5,383 nt of DNA from Bacillota bacterium (GTDB lineage: Bacteria; Bacillota; Clostridia; Lachnospirales; Lachnospiraceae): NCBI GenBank assembly GCA_022717655.1, contig JAIIAN010000199.1, positions 1 to 5,383 on the forward strand, given 5' to 3'. The notes below the pieces were generated by a model. That model was not told the origin of the DNA. It was given only the letters and a program-made list of their open reading frames with translations, and searched no databases. Of this stretch, positions 1 through 5,383 are shown piece after piece. The number at the start of each line of letters is the position of its first letter. Within the stretch, counting starts at the first letter, position 1. The position numbers and the translations under genes were made by a program.

Positions 1-657
1 GGAATTGAGAAGAAAGTTGAAATTGACCGAAAAGAAAATCTGCACGACCATCGGCTATATTGGTTCGTCCGCCGTGCGCAGGATGTGATTTTGTCCACTG
101 CTGCTTTGGTGGTGCTGTCACCATTGATGCTGGGCACGGCCATTGCAATTGTGGTGGATGATCCGTCTGCTGGCCCGATTTTCTCGCAGGAACGCATTGG
201 ACGCGACGGCAAACCGTTCAAGTTTTACAAATTCCGCTCCATGTGCCCCAACGCAGAGGCAAAACTGGACGACCTTCTGGACAAGAACGAGATGGATGGC
301 CCTGTGTTCAAGATCAAGGACGACCCGCGCATTACCCGTGTGGGCAAGTTTATCCGCAAGACCAGCCTCGATGAGCTGCCCCAGTTGTGGAACATCCTGA
401 AGGGCGATATGAGCATCGTTGGCCCACGCCCGGCACTTCCCCGCGAGGTGGAGCAGTATGGAGAATATGAGAAGCAACGGTTGTATGTGACTCCCGGCCT
501 GAGCTGCTATTGGCAGATTGCACCGCATCGCAACGACCTCTCCTTTGAAGAGTGGATGGATTTGGATGTGAAATACGTGAAAGAGCGCAGTTTCTGGGTG
601 GACTGGAAGATTATTTTTAAAACGTTCAAGGTGTGCTTGTTGGGGCATGGGGAGTAA
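1..657 (+). CDS. Undecaprenyl-phosphate sugar-1-phosphate transferase (initiating sugar transferase), 5' partial
   Basis: The frame is open from the first base, and the only in-frame start-like codon near the left edge (GTG at 85) falls inside the membrane segment, so the true start lies upstream; 218 residues are visible. The family (bacterial sugar transferase, PglC/WcaJ/RfbP/EpsL type) moves a sugar phosphate from a UDP-sugar to undecaprenyl phosphate at the inner membrane face, the first step of polysaccharide repeat-unit assembly. Visible marks in order are: a basic stretch then a hydrophobic re-entrant helix with the Ser-Pro break (about bases 82-155); the KFYKFRSM motif (about 220-243); the catalytic Asp-Glu pair in SLDELPQLWN (Asp at 370, Glu at 373); GDMSIVGPRP (about 403-432); and VTPGLSCYWQI (about 487-519). 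Whether this is the short PglC-like form or a long form with extra N-terminal membrane helices cannot be seen. The donor sugar is unknown. The gene is richer in GC than its neighbours and uses no AGA/AGG arginine codons. Confidence 0.93.
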   Translation, partial: GIEKKVEIDRKENLHDHRLYWFVRRAQDVILSTAALVVLSPLMLGTAIAIVVDDPSAGPIFSQERIGRDGKPFKFYKFRSMCPNAEAKLDDLLDKNEMDGPVFKIKDDPRITRVGKFIRKTSLDELPQLWNILKGDMSIVGPRPALPREVEQYGEYEKQRLYVTPGLSCYWQIAPHRNDLSFEEWMDLDVKYVKERSFWVDWKIIFKTFKVCLLGHGE

Positions 658-797
658 AAAATAGTACATGGGAAGAAAAAACATAAAGAGAGAGAACGAG
701 GTAGAGGAATAGATTCAAAAAAGAAGTGCTACATAAGTTCTGCTGTAAATTTGGAATTCTAAGTCTTGATTACTAAAGCTTAACGGAGGACAGCGAT
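658..797 (+). other. Intergenic spacer between sugar transferase and GT26 gene
   Basis: This 140-base stretch is the only gap of more than a few bases in the window. Its first half (about 658-728) is strikingly purine-rich on the + strand, with runs of A and GAGA; its second half is AT-rich and unstructured by eye. I see no strong inverted repeat, no terminator hairpin followed by a T run, and no good -35/-10 pair. The best -10-like match is TGCTGTAAAT at 741-750 (extended -10 style), without a -35 box at the right distance. It may carry an internal promoter or simply be a junction left when the downstream cassette was exchanged. Confidence 0.5.
785..790 (+). promoter_or_regulatory. Strong ribosome binding site for the GT26 gene
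   Basis: GGAGGA lies 7 bases before the ATG at 798, an ideal Gram-positive Shine-Dalgarno. It fixes the start at 798 rather than at the in-frame ATGs at 807 or 816. It is the strongest such site in the window, consistent with the GT26 gene being the first gene of a translationally coupled block. Confidence 0.85.
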
Positions 798-1550
798 ATG
801 TCTCGGATGAAATTCATGAACACAGAGGTTGATAATCTTACAATGCTTGAAGCATTATCTGAAATTGACAAATTGATAAAGAGGGATGAAGCAGCGTATG
901 TGGTTACTCCGAATGTAGACCATATTGTTCAGCTTGAACGCGGAGGGGAATTATGTGATGTATATAAAAATGCGGATTTGATTTTAACCGATGGCAAACC
1001 GTTGATTTGGATTTCAAAATGGTATGGGACACCAATCAAGGAGAAGATATCAGGATCTGACCTATTTCCATTGCTTTGTAAAATGGCAGCAAAAAAAGGA
1101 TACACGATGTTTTTTATGGGAGCTGCAGAGGGGGTAGCAGCAAAAGCGGCAGAAAATCTTATGAAACGCTATAAGGGACTTGATATTGTTGGTACGTATT
1201 CCCCTCCATTCGGATTTGAAAAGAGTGAAGAGGAAATGTGCAAAATTGAGAAAATGATTAAGGAGAGTCACCCAGATATCCTTATTGTGGGATTGGGGTG
1301 TCCCAAACAGGAATTGTTCATCTATCATAACAAGGAACGGCTGGGGGTGCCGTTATCTCTCGGACTTGGTGCAAGTCTTGATTTTGAGGCGGGTAATATA
1401 AAAAGAGCGCCCAAGTGGATGGCAGATTGCGGGTTGGAATGGTTGTTTAGAATCTCACAAGATCCTAAGAGGCTTACAAAGAGATACTTGGTTGATGATA
1501 TTAAGATTTTTAAAATGGCAATAAAGTATAAAGGAAATAAAGATGCTTAA
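798..1550 (+). CDS. WecG/TagA/CpsF family (GT26) glycosyltransferase
   Basis: At 250 residues this is the usual length of the family, whose members (TagA/TarA, WecG) add the second sugar, ManNAc or ManNAcA in the studied cases, to lipid-linked GlcNAc on the cytoplasmic side of the membrane. Family marks seen are: TPNVDHIV at residues 37-44, with the active-site Thr37 and Asn39; LTDGKPL at 64-69, with the catalytic Asp65; FFMGAAEGV at 105-113; GLGCPKQE at 165-172; GASLDFEAG at 191-199; and the C-terminal RAPKWMADCGLEWLFR-type block (203-218) followed by an Arg-rich end with PKRLTKRYL. From memory, Thr37 and Asp65 carry the same numbers as the catalytic residues of Thermoanaerobacter TagA. In this family the C-terminal arginine-rich tail closes the active site and binds the membrane. 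The gene follows the initiating transferase, so it probably performs the second step of repeat-unit assembly; its actual donor sugar is not known. Confidence 0.93.
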   Translation: MSRMKFMNTEVDNLTMLEALSEIDKLIKRDEAAYVVTPNVDHIVQLERGGELCDVYKNADLILTDGKPLIWISKWYGTPIKEKISGSDLFPLLCKMAAKKGYTMFFMGAAEGVAAKAAENLMKRYKGLDIVGTYSPPFGFEKSEEEMCKIEKMIKESHPDILIVGLGCPKQELFIYHNKERLGVPLSLGLGASLDFEAGNIKRAPKWMADCGLEWLFRISQDPKRLTKRYLVDDIKIFKMAIKYKGNKDA

Positions 1551-2625
1551 GGTTTTAATTGTGAGCGTTGGAAAATTATCAGGAGGAGTGGAAAGTTACA
1601 CTTTAATTTTAGGTAGGATGCTTGCAGAGAATGGTGTAGAGGTTCATTATGCGGTGAGACGAGACGCATGGTTGGATCAACAGCTGATAGATGCAAGAAA
1701 AGTTGTAGTTGATCTGGGTAAAAATTTATTTGCTGACATGAGGCATCTGAGAGCCTATGTGGAGCAGCAAGGGATTAATATTGTTCATTGCAACAGCAAT
1801 AACGGTCTATTTGTCAGTCAGCTCATAAAAGAAAACTCTTCCTGTCGGAAAATTGGTGTTATTCACGGCGATGTGAAAATAGATCAGGCTCATAAAGGAG
1901 TGCTGATGACGGGTCTCTATGAAAAACTGGAAACATGGCTTGTGAAAAATACATGTACACGATGTATTGCGGTGTCGGAGTCCATTAAAAAAATCCTGAT
2001 TGATAGGGGTGTGCCAGAAAATATACTGAGTGTTGTGTATACGGGTATTGTTCCTAAGGCATATATACAGATGCCAGATTATTTTGCCAAGGAACTGAAG
2101 ATTGTTACAGTCGGAAATCTGCTGCCCGTGAAAAATCAGATCGCATTGCTGAAAGCACTAGCAGTGGCCAAACAAAAATATTCGGGAATGGTTCTGACTT
2201 GTGATATTTACGGAGAAGGCACCGAAAGAAGCAGTCTGGAAAAATACATCGCAGAAAACAAACTGGATCAGGTGACTCTAAAAGGCTTTGATAAAGAGGT
2301 AAGAAATAAACTGAATGAATATCAACTATACGTTCATACGTCCAGATATGAGTCGTTTGGCATTTCTATCGTGGAAGCCATGGACGCAGGCTGCTGCGTT
2401 CTTACAAGTGATGCGGGGGGCGTCAGAGAGATAATTGATTTGGACTGTGGAATTATTATTGATCCTGACAATGCTGAAGAATTTGCAGAAGTGCTTTATC
2501 GTTGCAATCAGAATAGAGATATGCTGAAGCAGTATGCAGAAAAGGGCAGAGAACGCTGTCAGAACGAGTTTTATTGCACAACGATGCTGGAGAAGATTCT
2601 GGGAATCTATAGAAAGTTGATATAA
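1543..2625 (+). CDS. GT4 family glycosyltransferase (retaining, GT-B fold)
   Basis: This 360-residue protein is the normal length for a single-domain cytoplasmic GT4 enzyme, which transfers a sugar from a nucleotide-sugar to the growing lipid-linked oligosaccharide with retention of configuration. The N-terminal acceptor domain begins with LIVSVGKLSGGVESY (5-19), containing the glycine-rich loop, and has the conserved His109 in VIHGD. The C-terminal donor domain begins around VGNLLPVKNQ (190-199), with phosphate-binding Lys197, followed by IYGEGTE (222-228). It carries the EX7E signature (Glu270 and Glu278 in RYESFGISIVEAM) and SDAGGVREI (289-297) for nucleotide-sugar binding. The Arg usual in the G-R-L loop is replaced by Asn192, and the NG(I/V) loop reads YTGI; both occur in some GT4 members. 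The start overlaps the GT26 gene by 8 bases and has AAAGGA at 1530-1535, 7 bases upstream, so the two are probably translationally coupled. Donor and linkage cannot be read from sequence. Confidence 0.93.
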   Translation: MLKVLIVSVGKLSGGVESYTLILGRMLAENGVEVHYAVRRDAWLDQQLIDARKVVVDLGKNLFADMRHLRAYVEQQGINIVHCNSNNGLFVSQLIKENSSCRKIGVIHGDVKIDQAHKGVLMTGLYEKLETWLVKNTCTRCIAVSESIKKILIDRGVPENILSVVYTGIVPKAYIQMPDYFAKELKIVTVGNLLPVKNQIALLKALAVAKQKYSGMVLTCDIYGEGTERSSLEKYIAENKLDQVTLKGFDKEVRNKLNEYQLYVHTSRYESFGISIVEAMDAGCCVLTSDAGGVREIIDLDCGIIIDPDNAEEFAEVLYRCNQNRDMLKQYAEKGRERCQNEFYCTTMLEKILGIYRKLI

Positions 2626-2635
2626 GTATGCAGAT

Positions 2636-2640
2636 AAGGA
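2636..2640 (+). promoter_or_regulatory. Ribosome binding site deciding the polymerase start
   Basis: AAGGA lies 8 bases before the ATG at 2649 and is the only good Shine-Dalgarno-like match near the start of the polymerase gene. The earlier in-frame ATGs at 2628 and 2640 have no properly spaced site. A start at 2649 gives a short MK head running straight into the first membrane helix, which is typical of this family. Confidence 0.55.
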
Positions 2641-2648
2641 TGAAACAA

Positions 2649-3878
2649 ATGAAGGTGAATTTATACTCTATGCTGATTGGAATGATTGGTATTATGCCGG
2701 TTATGGATTCAATCAGTGGAGCACTTCACGAATCTTATCCGATAGGACAATTGTACCGGATCATTTTCTTTAGCTATATGCTGTTCTTGATGGCAAAAAA
2801 TACAAGAAAAAACTTTCTGGCATTTGTGGGAGCATTTTCTCTTTTTGTTGGGATTCAGATTATTGTAAGTACTCCGGGTGGATATATTATTAAGAGCATT
2901 CAGGACACGATAAAACTATTCACGCCAATCTTTATGATCGTCTTGTTTCAGGCTTTACTGAAAAAAGAAAAGGTCAATGAATCGGAGATATTCAGGCTGC
3001 TGGATCTGTGGAGTCTGCTGTACCCGTTGCTGATCCTGATTCCAAGCGTATTAGGGTTAAGTAGAGCTGCTTATGGAGAAGCTGTAGGGTTTAAGGGCTT
3101 TTTCTATGCTACTAATGAAATCTCCTTTATCGTGTCAAGCTTGGTTATATACCGGTTTTATGTCTTTTCACAGAAATTATCTCTGAAAAATCTGATGCTG
3201 ATGATTCTAAATACAGTGTGTCTGCTACTTATGGGAACAAAAACCGGATATGCATCGGCTGCAGTTGGTGTACTGCTCTTTGGAGTGACGATCTTAAGGA
3301 CGAAAAACTTTAATAAGAAGTTAAAAGCTTTTGGAATCTTGATGGTCGTTGTAATTGGAGTAATCCTTATGTGGGATCGGATCACGGCGATGACGGCCGG
3401 CATTTTCGAGCGGTGGTTTTATCAGCGTCAGCTAAGCTATTCCGCGACCGATTTTCTGTTCAGTATGAGACTAAGGCGACTGCAGAATGCATTTACTACA
3501 TTTTTCGATGGAATGTATCTCCTGTTCGGCTGGGGCTTTGGTGGAGAACTGAACGGAATGGAAAATATTGAGATGGATTTCATTGATTTGCTGCTTGAAA
3601 CAGGCATTGTGGGATTTGTATATGTGCTTGCTTTCTACGGCCGTAAAGCAAAGAACATCATGAAAAACAATCTTTGGAGTGCATGGATTATTCTTTGGTC
3701 GTTTGCATTGTCTTTTGGTGCTGGACATGTTCTCTTTTATGGACAAAGTGGAATGATGCTTGCCTTGAATATCATCTATGCAACGCTGATTCCAAAAGCA
3801 GAAAAAAATGGAAAGGTCAGAGAGGAAAATGAAAACGTCAGAATCCAAAGTCACAGCGTTTATCGTTACATACAATAG
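2649..3878 (+). CDS. O-antigen polymerase/ligase-like membrane protein, probable Wzy polysaccharide polymerase
   Basis: From ATG 2649 this is 409 residues; starting at ATG 2628 adds seven. About 11-12 hydrophobic segments are visible (roughly residues 5-20, 35-50, 56-74, 88-104, 118-136, 157-175, 181-195, 202-216, 226-242, 315-332, 342-360 and 365-381), with a long hydrophilic external loop at about 243-312. That layout, together with FKGFFYATNEISF (148-160), GTKTGYASAAVG (196-207), the Arg-rich SMRLRRLQN in the big loop (272-280) and DFIDLLLETGIVG (310-322), fits the Wzy/O-antigen ligase superfamily. Such proteins join flipped lipid-linked repeat units into polymer on the outer face. Sequence conservation in Wzy is low, so the call rests mainly on topology, a few motifs and context. 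The last 17 codons overlap the GT2 gene in another frame, giving a charged tail that is probably not functionally essential. No flippase is in the window. Confidence 0.85.
   Translation: MKVNLYSMLIGMIGIMPVMDSISGALHESYPIGQLYRIIFFSYMLFLMAKNTRKNFLAFVGAFSLFVGIQIIVSTPGGYIIKSIQDTIKLFTPIFMIVLFQALLKKEKVNESEIFRLLDLWSLLYPLLILIPSVLGLSRAAYGEAVGFKGFFYATNEISFIVSSLVIYRFYVFSQKLSLKNLMLMILNTVCLLLMGTKTGYASAAVGVLLFGVTILRTKNFNKKLKAFGILMVVVIGVILMWDRITAMTAGIFERWFYQRQLSYSATDFLFSMRLRRLQNAFTTFFDGMYLLFGWGFGGELNGMENIEMDFIDLLLETGIVGFVYVLAFYGRKAKNIMKNNLWSAWIILWSFALSFGAGHVLFYGQSGMMLALNIIYATLIPKAEKNGKVREENENVRIQSHSVYRYIQ
3820..3826 (+). promoter_or_regulatory. Shine-Dalgarno-like GAGAGGA before the GT2 start
   Basis: GAGAGGA sits inside the end of the polymerase gene, only 2-3 bases from the ATG at 3829, with a further GAAAGG at 3811-3816, 12 bases upstream. 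Neither spacing is ideal, but both favour ATG 3829 over ATG 3808, which has no purine-rich match of this type upstream. Ribosomes finishing the polymerase gene would pass through the site, so coupling is likely. Confidence 0.4.
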
Positions 3879-4812
3879 GATTGAATATCTGAAAAAGGCA
3901 ATCCATAGTGTGCTGAATCAGACCTGCCGGGATTTTGAACTGATCGTTCTGGATAACTGTTCTACAGATGAAACAGAAGAATACATGACGTCCCTGAACG
4001 ATGCGCGGATCACATATGTCCGGCACGAAAAAAATATTGGCGGTGGAGGAAACATTGCATACGCCTTCGCACATTGCAGGGGAGATTATTTTGCAGTTTT
4101 TCATGATGATGATATTCTGCATACAGACCTGCTGGAAGAAGAAGTGGCGTATCTGGATTCGCATAAAGAGTGCACTGCGGTTTCCTGCTTGTCCGATATC
4201 ATAGATGAAAATGGATGCTATAGCAGAATAACGGACGAGACAAAAGCGCAGGCCAGAACGTTTTCTGGGAGCGGGTTCTTTTCAGAGTATATAAATTGTC
4301 AAAGAAATTTTGTGTTTCCGGCCACATTGTACAGAACTGCTTTCATAAAGGAAAAACAAATCAATATCACGTTTGCGGCAGGACCCTGTGCGGACGTGGT
4401 TGTGTATATGGACATAGAAAAGGCAGGTGGTACGGTTGCGGAGATTCCTAAGGTACTGATTGATTACAGGGTTTATAAAAACCAGGACAGTTCGGCGCAT
4501 TTGGAGGAAATGCTGATAAAGCTTATTCAGTTTTTGGCAAAGGACGTATATTATGGGCAGCTGCTACGCCGCAATCTGCAGGGTAGAAAACGGTATCTAC
4601 AGTGGTATTTCAGACGTCTGCTGGCTAGAGAAGCCTCTGGATGCATTGACGGAACCGCAGCACAAGATTATTTTGACCGGATGAATGAGGCGCTAAACGC
4701 ACCATCCTCCCATGCTAATATGTATAGGTTTGCATTGAAAGTAGCAGGCAGGATGCCGGACATTTCCAATCTGGCCTACAAAACTGCAAAAAAGGTAAAG
4801 CAAAAATTATGA
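3829..4812 (+). CDS. GT2 family glycosyltransferase (inverting, GT-A fold)
   Basis: Starting at 3829 the product has 327 residues; an in-frame ATG at 3808 would add seven charged residues ahead of the fold. GT2 enzymes add a sugar from a nucleotide-sugar to the lipid-linked acceptor in the cytoplasm. The GT-A domain opens at once with VTAFIVTYNR (8-17), then SVLNQT (27-32), LIVLDNCSTDET (38-49) for nucleotide binding, NIGGGGN (69-75) and the metal-binding DXD in VFHDDD (90-95). Later come FPATLYRTAFI (163-173), AADV-type acidic residues near 186-190 and DYRVYKNQDSS (212-222). The last corresponds to the YRxHxxQxS-like element of related enzymes, with Tyr where His is common. The C-terminal third (about 225-327) is helical and basic, as in membrane-associated members. 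It overlaps the polymerase gene upstream by 50 bases and the next gene by the ATGA at 4809-4812. Acceptor, donor and linkage are unknown. Confidence 0.92.
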   Translation: MKTSESKVTAFIVTYNRIEYLKKAIHSVLNQTCRDFELIVLDNCSTDETEEYMTSLNDARITYVRHEKNIGGGGNIAYAFAHCRGDYFAVFHDDDILHTDLLEEEVAYLDSHKECTAVSCLSDIIDENGCYSRITDETKAQARTFSGSGFFSEYINCQRNFVFPATLYRTAFIKEKQINITFAAGPCADVVVYMDIEKAGGTVAEIPKVLIDYRVYKNQDSSAHLEEMLIKLIQFLAKDVYYGQLLRRNLQGRKRYLQWYFRRLLAREASGCIDGTAAQDYFDRMNEALNAPSSHANMYRFALKVAGRMPDISNLAYKTAKKVKQKL

Positions 4813-5383
4813 AAATCGCAGTAGTAACTCCGTATGGAGAAGCTTATTCGGATGACAGACTATTTGATTTAAATGCATGTACGATTGGGCAAAATCTTCT
4901 TTTGCCGGGAATCCGATTGAAGGAAGCACTGGAACAACTGGGGCACGAATATCATACGGCGGATATGTATCCACATGCGGAAGAGGTGGATGTTTGGATC
5001 TTTCAGGATCTGAACAATTCCTCGCGGCTGACGATCCATTCGGCAAAGGACTGGGCAAAGTACCTCCTGAAACGGAAATGGAATACCGATTATCTGTACA
5101 AGATCAGCAAAATTAACAATAAAAAAGCAATCCTGATTATGCAGGAGCCGCAGACTGTGTTTCCGCAAGCGTATGAGTTCAAAAATCACCAATACTTTGA
5201 TCGCGTTCTGACATGGGATAACCGTTTTGTGGATGGAAAGAAATACCGGCCGTTCCTTTATCCGCAGGTGAAGCCGGAGACTCTTTTGGAGTATCCGTAC
5301 GAAAAGAAAAAATTCCTTACGATGATCTGTGGCAATAAAAGCAGTACGGACTGCAGCGAATTGTATTCGGAACGGCGCAGGGT
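4809..5383 (+). CDS. Probable GT10 (alpha-fucosyltransferase-like) glycosyltransferase, 3' partial
   Basis: An ATG at 4809 overlaps the stop of the GT2 gene (ATGA), and the frame then stays open to the end of the window: 191 complete codons plus two bases, no stop. The N-terminus reads MKIAVVTPYGEAYSDDRLFD, followed by NLLLPGIRLKEALEQLGHE (29-47) and VDVWIFQDL (60-68). The second half has ILIMQEPQTVFP (108-119), FDRVLTWDNRFVDGKKY (130-146) and KKFLTMICGNKSS (167-179), ending in ELYSERRR (184-191). The order of an 'E-P-x-x-V' strand, a 'D-x-V-L-T-W-D' strand, 'M-I-x-x-N-K' and 'E-L-Y-S-E-R' is what I recall from bacterial GT10 fucosyltransferases, which transfer L-fucose from GDP-fucose with an inverting GT-B mechanism. 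The decisive C-terminal donor-binding motif lies beyond the window, so this remains probable. There is no good ribosome binding site; translation is likely coupled to the GT2 gene. GC content is higher than in the middle genes. Confidence 0.68.
   Translation, partial: MKIAVVTPYGEAYSDDRLFDLNACTIGQNLLLPGIRLKEALEQLGHEYHTADMYPHAEEVDVWIFQDLNNSSRLTIHSAKDWAKYLLKRKWNTDYLYKISKINNKKAILIMQEPQTVFPQAYEFKNHQYFDRVLTWDNRFVDGKKYRPFLYPQVKPETLLEYPYEKKKFLTMICGNKSSTDCSELYSERRR

Noticed and set aside
601..680. Terminator after the sugar transferase
   Set aside because: No inverted repeat precedes the A-rich stretch, and on the + strand it is a run of A rather than T, so it would not act as an intrinsic terminator for this operon.
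118..684. Long antisense open frame (188 codons) opposite the sugar transferase
   Set aside because: It mirrors the GC-richer sense gene, has no family motifs, and its sense strand carries unmistakable catalytic motifs; a codon-bias shadow.
668..712. Possible 14-codon leader peptide (ATG 668 to TAG 710-712) in the spacer, with GGGGAG at 650-655 upstream
   Set aside because: Spacing of 12 bases is long, the peptide is merely the translation of a purine-rich stretch (Lys/Arg/Glu), and there is no attenuator hairpin after it.
721..750. Extended -10-like TGCTGTAAAT as an internal promoter
   Set aside because: No -35 box at 16-18 bases upstream, and matches of this quality are expected by chance in AT-rich DNA.
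4807..5192. Two antisense frames and a 79-codon sense frame (4877-5116) over the last gene
   Set aside because: The frame starting at 4809 is open to the window end, is coupled to the upstream stop and shows family-like motifs, so the others are shadows.
1..5383. CRISPR array, insertion sequence, tRNA/rRNA genes or defence system
   Set aside because: No periodic direct repeats, transposase motifs, terminal inverted repeats, RNA-gene signatures or nuclease/toxin domains were seen; nearly all of the window is accounted for by six polysaccharide genes.

Overview
The window is a slice of a Gram-positive (Firmicutes, probably gut Clostridia) exopolysaccharide or capsule biosynthesis locus. All recognised genes are on the + strand and read as one tightly packed operon. 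Evidence for a Clostridia-type host is the strong GGAGGA-type ribosome binding site, the AT-leaning glycosyltransferase genes with AGA/AGG arginine codons, and the combination of a polyprenyl-phosphate sugar-1-phosphate transferase, a WecG/TagA-family glycosyltransferase and a Wzy-like polymerase. The first gene's wording reminds me of Faecalibacterium/Subdoligranulum-type sugar transferases; that is recall, not a search result.

Layout: 1-657, 3' part of the initiating sugar transferase, cut by the window start. 658-797, a 140-base purine-rich spacer, the only real intergenic gap, ending in a clear ribosome binding site. 798-1550, WecG/TagA/CpsF (GT26) glycosyltransferase. 1543-2625, GT4 glycosyltransferase, overlapping the previous gene by 8 bases. 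2649 (or 2628)-3878, multi-spanning O-antigen polymerase/ligase-like protein, the likely Wzy. 3829 (or 3808)-4812, GT2 glycosyltransferase, overlapping the polymerase gene by 50 or 71 bases. 4809-5383, start of a gene sharing an ATGA overlap with the GT2 gene. It has no stop codon inside the window, and its visible 191 residues look like a GT10 (alpha-fucosyltransferase-like) enzyme.

How they would work together (inference from families): the sugar transferase loads the first sugar phosphate onto undecaprenyl phosphate at the inner face of the membrane. The GT26, GT4, GT2 and GT10-like enzymes then add sugars to build a repeat unit. A Wzx flippase (not in the window) exports it and the Wzy-like protein polymerises it outside. 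If the last gene is truly GT10, the repeat unit probably carries fucose or a related deoxyhexose as a branch or cap.

Gene 1 differs in base and codon use from the genes after the spacer: 0 of 15 arginine codons are AGA/AGG in gene 1, against 5 of 9 in the next gene. This is the usual signature of a conserved locus edge joined to an exchangeable glycosyltransferase cassette. I found no RNA gene, CRISPR array, insertion sequence, long repeat or convincing terminator.
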